A stretch of DNA of 64,000 nucleotides from Gordionus sp. m RMFG-2023 (taxonomy: Eukaryota > Nematomorpha > Gordioida > Chordodea > Parachordodidae). Each line of letters opens with the position of its first letter. Position 1 is the stretch's first letter. Where the stretch lies: positions 6,264,846 through 6,328,845 of the forward strand of contig NC_088779.1 of assembly GCF_954871325.1 (NCBI RefSeq), in the 5' to 3' direction. Under the pieces are notes generated by a model, which saw only the letters and a list, made by a program, of their open reading frames with translations, did not search any database and had not been told where the DNA came from. The position numbers and the translations under genes were made by a program. This document shows positions 12,558-25,300 of the stretch, one piece after another.

Positions 12558-12847
12558 ATTCAGAGTTGAATTTAGGCCTGAATATTAATGATATTATTGG
12601 TGATTCAAATATAATGAATAAAATTTTAATGATTGAAAAAGAAATTAATCAGTGTTCTTGTCCTCGTTTAAATATAAAATTTGATAGACAGAATATAGAA
12701 ATGTTGTTTGACACTGGGGCAAGCATTTCAATAATGTCTAGAGCAATAAATTATTATAAATATTGGCCTGTGGGTACATTTGAGAAAGAAAACATGTGTG
12801 TTAAACAATTCGATGGATTTAAAATTGTGGTTTTGAGTAAAGCCTAA
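12536..12847 (+). CDS. Fossil retroviral-type aspartic protease
   Basis: Part of the LTR element, directly after the gag-like frame. The signature MLFDTGASISIMS matches the DTGA active-site motif of LTR-element proteases. It is followed by a short conserved-looking segment (YWPVGTFEKENMCVKQFDG). Nothing recognisable as polymerase follows before the 3' LTR. Confidence 0.75.
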   Translation: MDIQRPLNSELNLGLNINDIIGDSNIMNKILMIEKEINQCSCPRLNIKFDRQNIEMLFDTGASISIMSRAINYYKYWPVGTFEKENMCVKQFDGFKIVVLSKA

Positions 12848-13259
12848 TTAAAAGTGATAATATATTATAACAAAATTTTTGATAAGAATAACATCTGGGA
12901 AGAAAAGTATTATTTATCTTAAGCAATAGAGAAGAATATTTTAATTTAAGAAGTAAATTGTTATCAATAAAATAAAAACATTGACTTTAATAAATTCATG
13001 TGAATAATACTACGTGTCATGGTATTAGAAAGTTCAATGAAATACAACAATCTTTTGTGTAAATTAATTTTAAAGAAAAAATATTTTTTTTAATTTAAAG
13101 AAACATTGTTGTGAAACAATGTAAAATATTTTTTTTTAAATAATATGTGATAAAAAAAGAACTTTAATTAAAAAGTTGGTGGACAATAAAAGATTTTAAA
13201 CTTTGACCTTGTGGTTGAATTATGTTAAATAAAAGAGTTTTAAAAAAAGGATGGAATGT

Positions 13260-13510
13260 GATGTGATGATATTGTTTATAGTTTTAATAGTTATATATAT
13301 AAATATATTCTAGTTTTGTATTTTTGTTATATGACATATCTTAATTTTTTTTTGTGGTTCATATTATTTTCTTATTGGATATAATGATATTCCGTATATG
13401 TAGTTTTAATATTGATAATTATAATGATATAATGTTATTCCATATATATAGTTTTAATAGTGATAATTATAAAGATATAATGATATTCCATATATGTAGT
13501 TTAATAGTGA
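13260..13510. repeat. Tandem repeat of roughly 54 bp inside the LTR element
   Basis: Repeated units containing ATAATGATATTCCATATATGTAGTTTTAATAG-like sequence lie between the protease part and the 3' LTR. Three fairly clear copies. Confidence 0.6.
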
Positions 13511-13800
13511 TAATTATAAATTATTATTTTTTTATTCCTATTCGTATTCTTTTATTTGTTTGTGCTCAATTATTTGTTTTATAATTGAAAATTACGAAAA
13601 GGAAAACAATAATTGTAAAGGATAGTTGAATACAAATGTATAGTATATATTAATTATTATAATTCGCATGTCGAAAGAAGACAATTCAAGAGTTAAAAGT
13701 TGATAATGTTCAAAGGTACGATTCGGTAAATGACGAGGAAATGATCAATGTCCTAAAAGAACGATAATTATATGGTATCTGGGCTTTTGAAGGGTGGGTG

Positions 13801-14088
13801 TGTTGCAAATGTTAAATTAAAGAGAAAAATAATAAATGTTTAATTATTTTCAAGAAATGTTAATCAGATTATTATTCTTTTGATAATATGTTTTTATTGA
13901 AAAAATAATATTTTATTCAGTGTGTGATTTTTTATGAAATGAGTCGGAGATTTTATGAAATGAGTTATATATTTATGGGAATTTGAATTATTTGATATGA
14001 TTATTATTATTATACTATTGGATTTGATATGAAAAATAAAGTGTGATTCTTGTAGTTTAAAACTTATCGTATCAAAGAGGTAAAAAAG
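13801..14088 (+). repeat. 3' LTR of the gag-protease element
   Basis: Begins TGTTGCAAATGTTAAATT and ends TATCAAAGAGGTAAAAAAG. It is closely similar along its length to 10908-11178 and is preceded by the purine-rich GAAGGGTGGGTG. Confidence 0.8.
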
Positions 14089-14389
14089 GTTTATGTTCTT
14101 ATTTTTTATGTATATTATCGTTTCTGTCGTTCCTGGAATTGGTTATGAGATAATAATAATTTCCCCAAAACGGAAATTATAATGTTTGGTATATTTAATT
14201 TTTTTTAGGTGGTCATTTAATGAATGGCCCATTATTCAAATTAAATTACTACTATTGACCACAATAACAATGTAAATAAATCTATTAAATATAAGGTTAA
14301 TTTTGAGTTGCTAAATGTTAGGCAAATAATATATTTTCTTTTTTTTAAGAATTTTATTTCCCTTATTTATTATATGTACTAGTTAATAA

Positions 14390-14668
14390 CCCGTCAAAAA
14401 TGACGGGGTTGAGGGGCAATTAGTTTGTGTATATGGTATTAAATATACTTAATTAATTTATTATAAAAATATTAAAATTTAGGCGAAAAAGAGGTATATT
14501 TGTGAATCGCATCTCATAAGATATTCTTAAAATCTGATTCATCTATCATCGAATAAGGCAGAAAAGTATGATGACCCGTCTTTCTTGAAGGGCAAAATGA
14601 AAAATACATAACTAAGAGTATCAGAGCTCCCGTTAGTCAGCATTGCTGAGTCCGTCAAAAATGACGGG
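14390..14668. repeat. Two CCCGTCA-AAAA-TGACGGG hairpin motifs about 260 bp apart
   Basis: The inverted motif CCCGTCAAAAATGACGGG lies at 14390-14407 and a near copy at 14652-14667. They may be the ends or subterminal hairpins of a small unclassified DNA element; no duplication was found. Confidence 0.55.
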
Positions 14669-14879
14669 GAATGAGAATTATCTCCTTACTCTTATGATAG
14701 CTCTTACCTGTTATTTAAAAATAATATCCAATTTTTATTTTTTATAACCCTTTCCCACCTTCAGGTCAGGTTCAATCCATTAAAACAAAGTTCAAATGCT
14801 ATGTTTTGAGTCAAAATATATTTAAAGCTTTTACATGATACCCATATGAATATTATTTGTTAAAATATTACTGGTCATT

Positions 14880-15310
14880 TATACCTATTATTTAATATTG
14901 AAAAAATTCCCAAGCAAGGTCCAAGGCCATAATAATTTTGAAAAATTTACCCTAACCAAAAATCATTATAATTTTGGTAGTTGAGAACTGGAATAAAATA
15001 TTTTAAAAATCATAATGAATTAAAAAATTCCCAAGCGTCCAAGCTGATAATAATTTGAAAAATTTTCCCCAAGCGTAGCCCAATATAATTTATAAAAATA
15101 ATCAGCCCAGCCCGATCCATTATAATTTTAAAAAAATTTTTTTGAACCTAACCAACCTATAACAATTTTAAAATTTTTTTCAGCTTCCAATAAAAAATAT
15201 TATAAAAATATTTTTCAAGCCCAGCCCGACCCATTATAATTTTAAAAAAATTTTCTCAAACCTGGCCAACCGATAATAATTTTGAAATTGGTTTCCCAAA
15301 CCTGGAGCTT
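14880..15310. repeat. Degenerate array of CCCAGCCC / TTTTAAAAAAATTTT blocks
   Basis: Five or six spaced blocks such as CAGCCCAGCCCGATCCATTAT alternate with AATTTTAAAAAAATTTT. The composition matches the GC-block MITE family, but the ends are not recognisable, so this looks like a worn or expanded copy. Confidence 0.5.
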
Positions 15311-15517
15311 CCAATAAAAAAGATAAATATTGATATATTTAAATTATTTTATCATAATATAGTTTCTATAAGAAAAATTGTATTACAAAATTATATAGAA
15401 GGGTGACTGGAAAGAAGGTTTGTTTAACAAACATTAAGTCAGTGGTTAATCTCGTTGATGTATAAAAAAATAAATAAAAATAACTTAACATTAAGGGTAT
15501 ATAGCTTTGATTTATTT

Positions 15518-15643
15518 AACATTAAGATGATAGGAAAGTTGATTCCAAAAATAAAAATTAACATTAAGATGATAGGAAAGTATATATCAAAAATAAAAAT
15601 TAACATTAAGGTTATACGAAAACGTTGATTTCTTGATTACGGC
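15518..15643. repeat. 42-bp tandem repeat, three copies
   Basis: AACATTAAGATGATAGGAAAG recurs at 15518, 15560 and (as AACATTAAGGTTATACG) 15602. Confidence 0.75.
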
Positions 15644-15861
15644 GATTATATATATTAGATAGATATATATATTTTAAGAACAATTTCTAAAAAAATTTAA
15701 AAATGAAAAAAATTATAAAAAGGTAGGCACCCATCATCATGAGGGTACAATGTTTTTTAAAAAAAACTTCAAAAAAAGTTTTCTTTCCCCCATATCTTAC
15801 AAATCAATTACTTAGACCACCCCCCCCTATTATAATAGCTACTGTTTTTGAGGGTGGTTTG

Positions 15862-16080
15862 TATTGTTATTAAAAGGCCCGATTTATGTCGATTTTTCAA
15901 AACGACCCGATTAAGATTTTCGCTAAAATAATATTATGTAAGCATCAAGATTTGGCAAATAGATACAGCCAAGCATTTATACCAGCTAAGTGCAGAATCT
16001 TTAAATAATGTTATTTTGCTTATAATATTAATCAGGGGGGTTTTTAAAATCGACCCGATTCAGACTTTTTAACAACACTA
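15862..16080. mobile_element. hAT MITE, TAGTGTTGTTAAACGG family (divergent)
   Basis: Ends TATTGTTATTAAAAGG and CTTTTTAACAACACTA are inverted repeats. Flanks GTGGTTTG and GTGATTTG match 7/8. It sits about 300 bp before the methyltransferase start codon, so it is promoter-proximal. Confidence 0.75.
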
Positions 16081-16381
16081 GTGATTTGCTTAGTGAATAT
16101 TCTGTCATCATATAGTGGTCCAAAACCTCTAAAATTTGAGGAAACCTAATGATAAAGTTTAGCATATAATATAAGGATTATTTACATCTTTGTTTAATAT
16201 TTTGATAAATCACATAGAAAGTCAAATAGTTCGACCTGTCAAATAATACATCACAATAAGATTGATTTTTAGTCAATCTTGTAATTTTAGAAAAACTATA
16301 GTTTATTTTAGGAAAAAAAGAGAGTAGGTTTGCGTAAATTTGATGTGATTTTGTGGAATATCTTGGGGTTCTAACCTAAAT

Positions 16382-19300
16382 ATGAATGGAGATTTGGCAA
16401 ATGAAGAAAAAAAACATTTTTTCAGAATTATCAATGCTTATCGATATTATCGGTATATTTATAATCTTATTCTTATAAGATAATATATTTTTATTTACTA
16501 GGATATATTCAATTAAACGTCTAGAAAAGGGCAAAAAGTTTTTTGATACATTGCCTATGTATCAACAAAAATGGATTCCTACTTTTTCTTCAACATATGA
16601 GGATATGCTTACAGCAATTAATGCCAATAATCAATTTATAACTCAAATTATAAAACATTCAAAACATGTATTTCAAAATGGATATGACTATTTTGATAAA
16701 AGATATGTAATGATGAATTATTTGTTTATATTATTAAAATTAGAAAAATGAGGTTATTAAAGATTTGCATTATCAGATCCCTTCACAGTTTGATATGGAA
16801 AAGGTAGATAGCACTGTTAAACAATTTTTTAGAGACTGGAGTTTAGAAGGAAAATTAGAAAGAGATATTAGTTATACCCCAATATTAATTGATCTGCAAT
16901 TATTATTCAAAGAAGATAGTAATATATAAATAAAATAACTAGGCAAAAATTAATATTAAAGCTTTTCAAGAAATATCAATATTAATTCCTGGTTGTGGAC
17001 TGGGTAGATTAGTATATGAAATTGCTAAACTGGGATTCACTGCTCAAGGTAATGAATGGAGTCTCTTCATGTTGCTTGCCTCAAATTTCATTTTAAATAA
17101 GTTAGTCCTTTAAAATATAAATTAAAATATTTGATTTGTTTGTGATTATTCTTCAATATAAAATGGAAATAATTTTTTTTTATAAGTATGTATTTAGGTT
17201 ATGGCAATGTTAACTCCTTAAAAACATTTGACCCTACCACTTAAAAAATTCATCCTTCTAAACCCTCCTGTAAAAGTTTTCTGCCCTACTATAATATTTT
17301 ATTGTATAAAATTTATTACACTCACTTTATATCTAATTTAAACCATTTAGGTGACTGCCAAATTGTGTCTGGGGCAAGTTTTTTTTTAAATTGGGAAAGG
17401 TGGTATTAAAAACATGCAAAATTAAAAATGGGTTTTTGTGTCTTTTGTTAAGCTAATATGATAATTAGAATTTTTTTAGAATTAAAACAAAGGAATTATG
17501 CCATGTCTGACTTGATTTACAGGAATATGTTAAGCCATCTATATGGCTTCCTCTAATCATATTAAAAGTATTTATTACACACTTGAGATAAAACAGAATA
17601 GGGTATTTTCTTTCAAAATCTACAGAAGTATATTTCAAAAATAAGACAAACCAGGACAGTCTTTATAATTTTTTTTATCTTATATGAGTATAAATGTGTT
17701 TAATTTATATTTTTTAATAAAAATTCAGGACATATCAAAAATCAAAATAAAAGTTCTGGCCAAGTTAAAAATAAATAAATAATGTCAGACCAGATTTGGG
17801 CTTGTGAATTTATAAATTTTACCAGTCTGAGGTCCAGGTCATATTCGAGGTTAATGGCAGGTAGTGATCTGCATTGGGCTTAATTTTTAAAGCCTGGCCC
17901 AAAATTTTTTTTAAAAAAGTTTTGCCAGCTTGACCTGAACCCGGAATTTTTTTTAAAAAAATTTACCAACCTGGCCCGGCCCAAATTTATTTAAATATAG
18001 AAATTAATTTTTATAATTACTCTAAATAAAAGACATATGTTATATGTCGTTTAGTTTCAATAAATAAAATCAAATATTTTTATTTTACATAAAAAATTCA
18101 TTATAAAATTAATAAATTTAGATATATTTAAAAAATTTCCTAGATTCAATCCGACCCGGCCCGAATTTTTTTTAAAAATATTAGGCCCCAGCCCAAACCC
18201 GATTATTTTTAATAAAATTAAGCCTGGCCCGAAGCCCTTTCGGGCCGGGTACAGGCCGGGCCTAACTTTGCAGAACTCTACTGGTAGAGCTCTAACTAGG
18301 CCTATTCAAAAATAATTCGATTCGAATCTAATTGAATAATTACGAATACGAATAATAAATTATTTTGTTTTATCTGAATACGAATAATCATTTATTCGAT
18401 TCGAATAAAACGAATTATTCGTAATTAATAAATTGTTTAATAAATCTAACATTTGTTATTTCTATTTGTTGACCTGCCAATCGGACAGGTGATGTGTTTG
18501 TGTTTATAAAAATTCTAGCACAAATTTAAAAATTTCTGAAGTGAAAATTTAAATTTTTATTTGCCACATTTTTTAAATCTCACGAAAAGTTTATTTTTTG
18601 AATCTCATAATAAATTATATTAAAAATTACACAAACCAGAGGTACATAAAATATATTACATTTCTACAATAATTATTGTTAGCTAGCTTTATTATGTTAG
18701 AGGAGAATGCTTCTGATGAAATTATGCTTGATGTTGAAGATGAGAAAATTTCCTCACAAAAGAGAATATGGGATCAATATCAAATCCTTAAAGATAGTGA
18801 AAAGGCTGCTTGCAATCATTGCAAGAGTATTATAAAATGTAAAGGCAAAACAACATCTCCTCTTATTAATCATTATAATAGGTTTAATTCACACCTTAGT
18901 AAAAAAAATAATAAATTGACATTTTTTTAAAGTCTACACCAAATTCTTAAAAAAAAATTAATTTTAAGGATAATTTATTAAAATTATTTATAAATCATAA
19001 TATTCCTTTTAAAATTCTTAATTCTAATGATTTTAAAAATTTTATAAGTGATCTTGATTGTTCTGTAAAATCAATATGCTCCAATACTCTTAAATTGCAC
19101 ATGTATAATACATTTGAAGAAAAAGAACAATTGGTAAAGGAAATAATATTTAAAAATAAAAGTCAGATTAATTTTTCATCTGACATTTGGACTAGTCCAA
19201 CACAGGTTCCTTTTTTAGGAAGTTAATGGACCAATTTAAAGAGATTTACAATAGATATATAGGTATTTAATTTACTCCCATTTAAATATGATTTTATTTT

Positions 19301-22300
19301 ATAAGCTCATAATTAAAACTGTCAAACAAATAAGGATAAAATTCAACAAAACAGGCTAGACATTGTTTTTAAACAAAATAATATTCAACTGTGTGAAATA
19401 GATTTTTATCTGAGTGAACCAAGAGCAAAGAGTGATACTGACCCGTTAATGTGTTGGAAGGCAAATGCATATCGGATCCCCATACTCTCGAAAATGGCAA
19501 GGGATTATCTATCTATACAAGGAACATCAACTGCTTGTGAAAGGCTTTTCTCAGTTGGAACTAATTTATTGTCAAAAAACCGCATGTCATATAAGGAAGA
19601 AAATATAAGAAAAACTCTTTACCTTAAAAATTGGCTTAAATTATAAATTAAATTAATAATATATATTTTAATTTTGTTTATAACTTGATTATATATTATT
19701 TATTATCAGATTATTGATTACATATTATTATAATATTTTCTGTTTAAAATCAAATTTGTAATAAAAAAATTTGTCAATATATTTGAGTATGATTTATTTT
19801 ATTAAAAAAATTTATTCGAATAATTCGAATCGAATACAAATAGTAGATTTTATTATTCGTACGAATTCAAATAGTAAATTATTCATAATGCACTATTCGA
19901 TTCGAATTCGTTTTTGAATAGGCCTAGCTCTAACCATAATGATTGAGAATATTTGAAAATTTGTGTTCCAAAAATTGGAGTCATGCAAATGAGTGACTTT
20001 TCGGTTTTGTGGCCCATGTGAAGTGAAACTAACATTTTTTTATTGCAGTATTAGGATGGTTAAGGCATTTATCTGCTCTAATAATTTTTCGTTTGCATAA
20101 CTTGATATTACACTTCCACAATGATATTTCTTTTGGAGAAAGTTACTTAGCATTGAAAAAAATAACTGATGGAAGAGAGCTAAAGCAACATTATATCAAT
20201 ATAAAAAATTAAAATTTTTTACTCCCACCTGATTTTGTTTTCTTATAAATTTATATTAACAGTTTTAATCATGGTCTCTACAAATATTTTTTATTCCATA
20301 CCCCCCCCCCCCGCGTTAGTGTACCCCTACCTCCTAAAAGATCCCCTCCCCCCAAGTCATATATATAAATATTGATTCTAAATTCAATAACAAATATATA
20401 CAAAATTCGATTTGATTTAAATGGCTGTGAATTTTACTTGAAATAACCAAGTTTTATGTGAAATCACATAAAGATTTAGGCATTATTTATCAATATTATA
20501 TACTTATGATTAGGTAATGGAAATTAATATCTTACTTCTCAGAATTTTTCTGAGAAAAAGTTTAAGGATAATCGTTTCCCCTTTGTTTGCATTCCATAAT
20601 TCTTAATCGTAGTTTCATTCCCGCATTTTTAACTATGATATTTTTGCTCTTAAAGTCTTTTCTGTATTATTATTTTATTAAAGTTGCAAGACCATAAATG
20701 CTTACCAAATACATCCTTGGCTACACCAATATACCAACAATTATCAAACCACTCAACAAACAGCCCACATAGCGATTCCAGATGTAAATCCATCCGATAT
20801 ACCAGAAAATTCCAACTTTTCCATGTCTGCAGGGGACTTTTTAGAAATTTACACGGAAGAAAGTTAAAGCGATATTTTAAAAAAATATATTAATATTTTG
20901 ATTGGAAGATAAATTTAATAAGATACGCATTAATGCCTGGCCCTGATCCACTTCTCCGACACAGCATTTAAAACGTTTATAATGTTAGAAGATATTACTT
21001 ACGTATATAATGCTTCGTTAAAATAAAGTGGATAGGCCTTATAGACAAAGAATAATATATTAGGGTTGTTAAACGATAATGCTTCGTTAAAATAAAGTGG
21101 ATAGGCCTTATAGACAAAGAATAATATATTAGGGTTGTTAAACGATCCACTTTAAAAATTCTTATTCCCATCTTTTTAATAAAATCGTTTTTTTCTTGTT
21201 CCTTTAACATTACCGAGTTTTGAATAATTCGAATTAAATAGTAACGAATACGAATAGTAAATTATTCGATTCAATAAACGAATTATTCGACAAATAATTC
21301 AATTATTCGAATATATAATCGATTATTCGGAATATTTCATTTGTCATTTCTATTGCTAACCTACCAATTTAATGGGTGATATGATTAACCACGGCATACG
21401 TAAACTGCGTGTGAAAGGCCTTTCTTGGTTTGAATTAATTTTCTGTCATAAATCTCAAAAGAGAAGAAACAATAAGAAAAAACTCTTTGCTTTAGAATGG
21501 TTTGGCTTTATAAATTAAATTATTATGCATTTTAATTTCGTTAATAACTTGATTCTCAATGTTCTTTATCATTACATTATTTCTAGTTAATTTCGATTTA
21601 GTTTTTGAATAGGCCCATTTCCGTTAGATAAAATTAGATTCATTTTTTTTTCTCGATGAATCGCTCTAAATTTGATTTTGATTAAGTATCGATTTTAATA
21701 AAATTATTCTTAAAAATATCGGGAAAGTAAAATTTTAGAGACCGACCAATATGATACAAAGATCTCAATCAAGATCTTCATTTTTGTATGAATTTTCGAT
21801 CCACTGAATTTGCCCAAATTGGGATCGGATCCAGAATCGTCAATTTTTTTTAATCGTGATTCCTTAACAACTTTTTAATTTCAAGATGCCTGGGATTCCG
21901 TTATAACATGCTTCTTCGTCGACACTGCCCATAACATATTAGATTACTTTGAAACCATTCAAAAAATACTCAAACCTGGTGGATATTGGATTAATTTTGG
22001 TACATTTTTTTAAAATATATTATTTTAATAAAAATTGCTTGTTTTGTATTGTTTATTTTTTTTCCTCTGAGCATTTGAAAACTACTGATTATTTTTCCCC
22101 AAAACCTCTATTTGAATACAAGCAAAGTCCCCATATCTTTATTGGTTTCCAGGGTATTGTTATTAATACTACCAGCCTTCTCTGTTTCTGACGAAAAGCT
22201 TAGAAGGGAAGAGGGACTTGTGTTGTTATAACCGTATTTATTGTTTTGCTCTAAGGGGAGGGATAAATCACCTATTATTAATAGGATCCAATTTATAAGT

Positions 22301-25300
22301 TTAAATAAGGTTTTTAAAAAAAATTGAAAAGTAGGTAAATGCCTCTTTAACTTCCTTTATATAATACACAACTGACCCACACATTACTATGAATCAGGGT
22401 TCGAAAGTCAGGCAATAGACCGAAGGTTGAAAAATATTAATGGTGAATAAATATATTAATTTAATTAATTAATATATATTTAAAGCATGTTTATCAATTT
22501 GATTAGGTTACAATTTATTTTAAAATATATTTGAATCATAAAGACATCGATTTAGTTATAATTTTATATTAAAATATTGAAATTTTTTTTAATATATAAA
22601 AACAAAAGAATTTTTTTTCATTAATGATTGGATTGGATCTCCATATATAAGTAAATATAATAATTTTTCTATAGCATGGTTTGAGAAAATTACTATGCCA
22701 TATGTACAATTATTCAACTAAGATGGCCATCGCCAATAAAATGTAAGGAGCAAATACAAATATGCAGGAAAGCTCTGAAGGCAGCTGTTGGAGAAGTTGG
22801 ATATTTGTCCGAACGTAATTATCTATAATATATTAAATGAAGAAATATTTTGGACGAAAAATTTAAAATTTTAAACTACTCTTTAAGATTTATAGGTTCA
22901 ACGGGATGAATATACTTTATCCCACGTAATAAACGATATGCTTAATTTGCAAAACACACAATTCATGCCATGATTTTTATAATTTCTCTACCCGAAGAAA
23001 ACAAAAATTAAATATACGTTTGAAAAGGTAAAATCAATCCAAATTCATATGCTCACACAGCAGTTTATTTATTGGAATCCCATTATAAGGGGAGCATTTT
23101 CTAGTAGTGAGTTTGATGAAGCATGTGATATATAATATAAGAATTAGGCATTTTTCATGATGATATTCAAAATATATAATCATAAATTTCAGAAGTAAAA
23201 GCGGCGGTAAATTTAATATCCAAAATATGTGGAAACCAATAACTTTTATAAAAAATAATCAGATTTTTAAGTTGTTGGAATAGGCTTTGTCCACCTTGGA
23301 CATTAAGATTAGTGTCTAATGTCTTACTAACAATACCTAGTTAAGCTTCTTTTTTAGAATAAAATTCATTCAGTTTGGGGTAATATCCATACCAAGATAA
23401 AAAATCGATTGAAGATCATGACCTAAGATTGATTAAAAATATTAAGGAAGGATAATATTGAATATAAATCGGAACAAGACTCTGCCATGAATTGTAGATT
23501 TTAAAAAAAATATTATTTAATATTACATAAATTCATTTTTTTTACTATTATATATAAAGCAAGGTTAATATTGTCTTTAAAAACATTTATTTTGATTTGA
23601 CCTGTCAGATATAGGTCAATTCACCGTCATATTTGACCGGTCAAATGCATAACCCCCTGCTATGAATCAATAATCGAAAATGTCTATCTGATTAGGCTGG
23701 TTCTGATATCTTGCATATGTGGCATTATCGCAAAAGTAATTTTACAAATTTTTAGGGGGTTTTCACTAATCTCGGCTAATATTTTCTGCGCCATATATTT
23801 TATAATCAAAGAAAATAAAATTATATCAGATTTTTTTATTTATTGTTTTTTTAGGTCCATTGCTTTATCACTATGCAGATATGCCCAATGAAACGTCTAT
23901 CGAACTTAGTTACGAACAAATAAAAATCGCTATCATCAAAATGGGGTTCAAACTTATTGTAAGATATTTTGATTATAAAGTTGCGAAAATTATTGAATAA
24001 TATTAGGTGGGAAAAGGGAGGTGGATAAATTTAAAAAAATGATAAAACATAGGGTAAATAGACTCATGATTTTTATCGTCTTACAGGGTTTGCAGCTGTT
24101 TTAAAACAGGAACGCACATTATGAGAGCACAAAATACTTAATTTTTATATATTTTGTTCTTTCTCATTCAATTCTATTATCATATAAAAACAAATTTAAA
24201 AAAATGTTATTACCCCTATTTTTACCGTTCTTTCGAACGAATTCCCATATAAAATTTGGAAAGTAATATAGAATCAAATACTATTAAAGAGGTTTAAAAG
24301 AATGATATCAAGTTTTCTAAAAAATCCATCATTGTGTCGCCCTGAAACACTAAAAGCATTTGTTTATTGGTATAAAAAATATAAATCGCATTGACATATG
24401 GAACTTGGAACGTTGAATAATGAATATTTACTTTTCATGAATATTATTTAAAATGAATCATGAAGAAAGAAAATTAACTATTAAATTGAAGGAATATATA
24501 AATATTTTGCTTAGCCATGACGGTCATAAGTTATTAAAACTAACAATTTCATTTTTATAAAATATTGATTATTTAGCTATAAATAAATTTTTTACAGATT
24601 ATTCTATTATTATATAATATATTTTTATGCAATACCATTGACACACAAAATTATTTTAATTATATAAATTTATTTTGAAATTTTTTTTGTAAATAGATGT
24701 TCAACTAATTTTTATGAATAAATATTATAAGTTTCATGTAAAAAATTATTTATTTTTAATAAATGCTCGTTTTAAATGAGAATTTGTTAGAAAAAATGGT
24801 ATAGGGGTATTGGCTTTTTTTATTTAAAAAAATGTTGATTACATTTTTTGTGCTCTCCATAATAAGAGTTTCTGCTAAAACAACGGTAAACCCTGTATTA
24901 TAAAGATGACACTCTGTAGACATATTATAAATGCCTGATCTGGGCTAGGCTAGTTTTCAGGATATGACGTGAATATGGTTTAATTAATATAAGAGCCCAC
25001 ATTTGCATTAAGGAAAATAATTATAATTACATGTCCTTTTATTTTACCAACTTATCAAACGAAAATATCATATCTTGATACAATTATATGTAGTGTTGCG
25101 TAATCGGCTAATTTTAGCCGACTAAAAACGGCTTAGCCGAGATTTTAGGTGGAAAAATCGGCTAAGCCTAATTAGGTATAGCCTAAAAATCGGCTAAACC
25201 TAATTAGGCTAAGCCTAAAAATCGGCTAAGCCTAAAAATTGGCTAAGCCTAAAAATCGGCTAAGCCTAAAAATTGGCTAAGCCTAAAAATGGGCTAAGCC

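Larger units (their letters stand above)
10908..14088 (+). mobile_element. LTR retrotransposon fossil, small, gag-protease only
   Basis: Two direct long terminal repeats bound a region of about 2.6 kb. The visible parts are a gag-like frame with three zinc knuckles (about 11715-12557), an adjoining retroviral-type aspartic protease (about 12536-12847) and a purine-rich tract just before the 3' LTR (about 13787-13800). No reverse transcriptase, RNase H or integrase is recognisable, so it looks internally reduced and not autonomous. Family cannot be fixed without a polymerase; Ty3/gypsy-like is possible. The LTRs are still easily alignable, so the insertion is not very ancient. No clear target duplication is seen. 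Confidence 0.8.
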
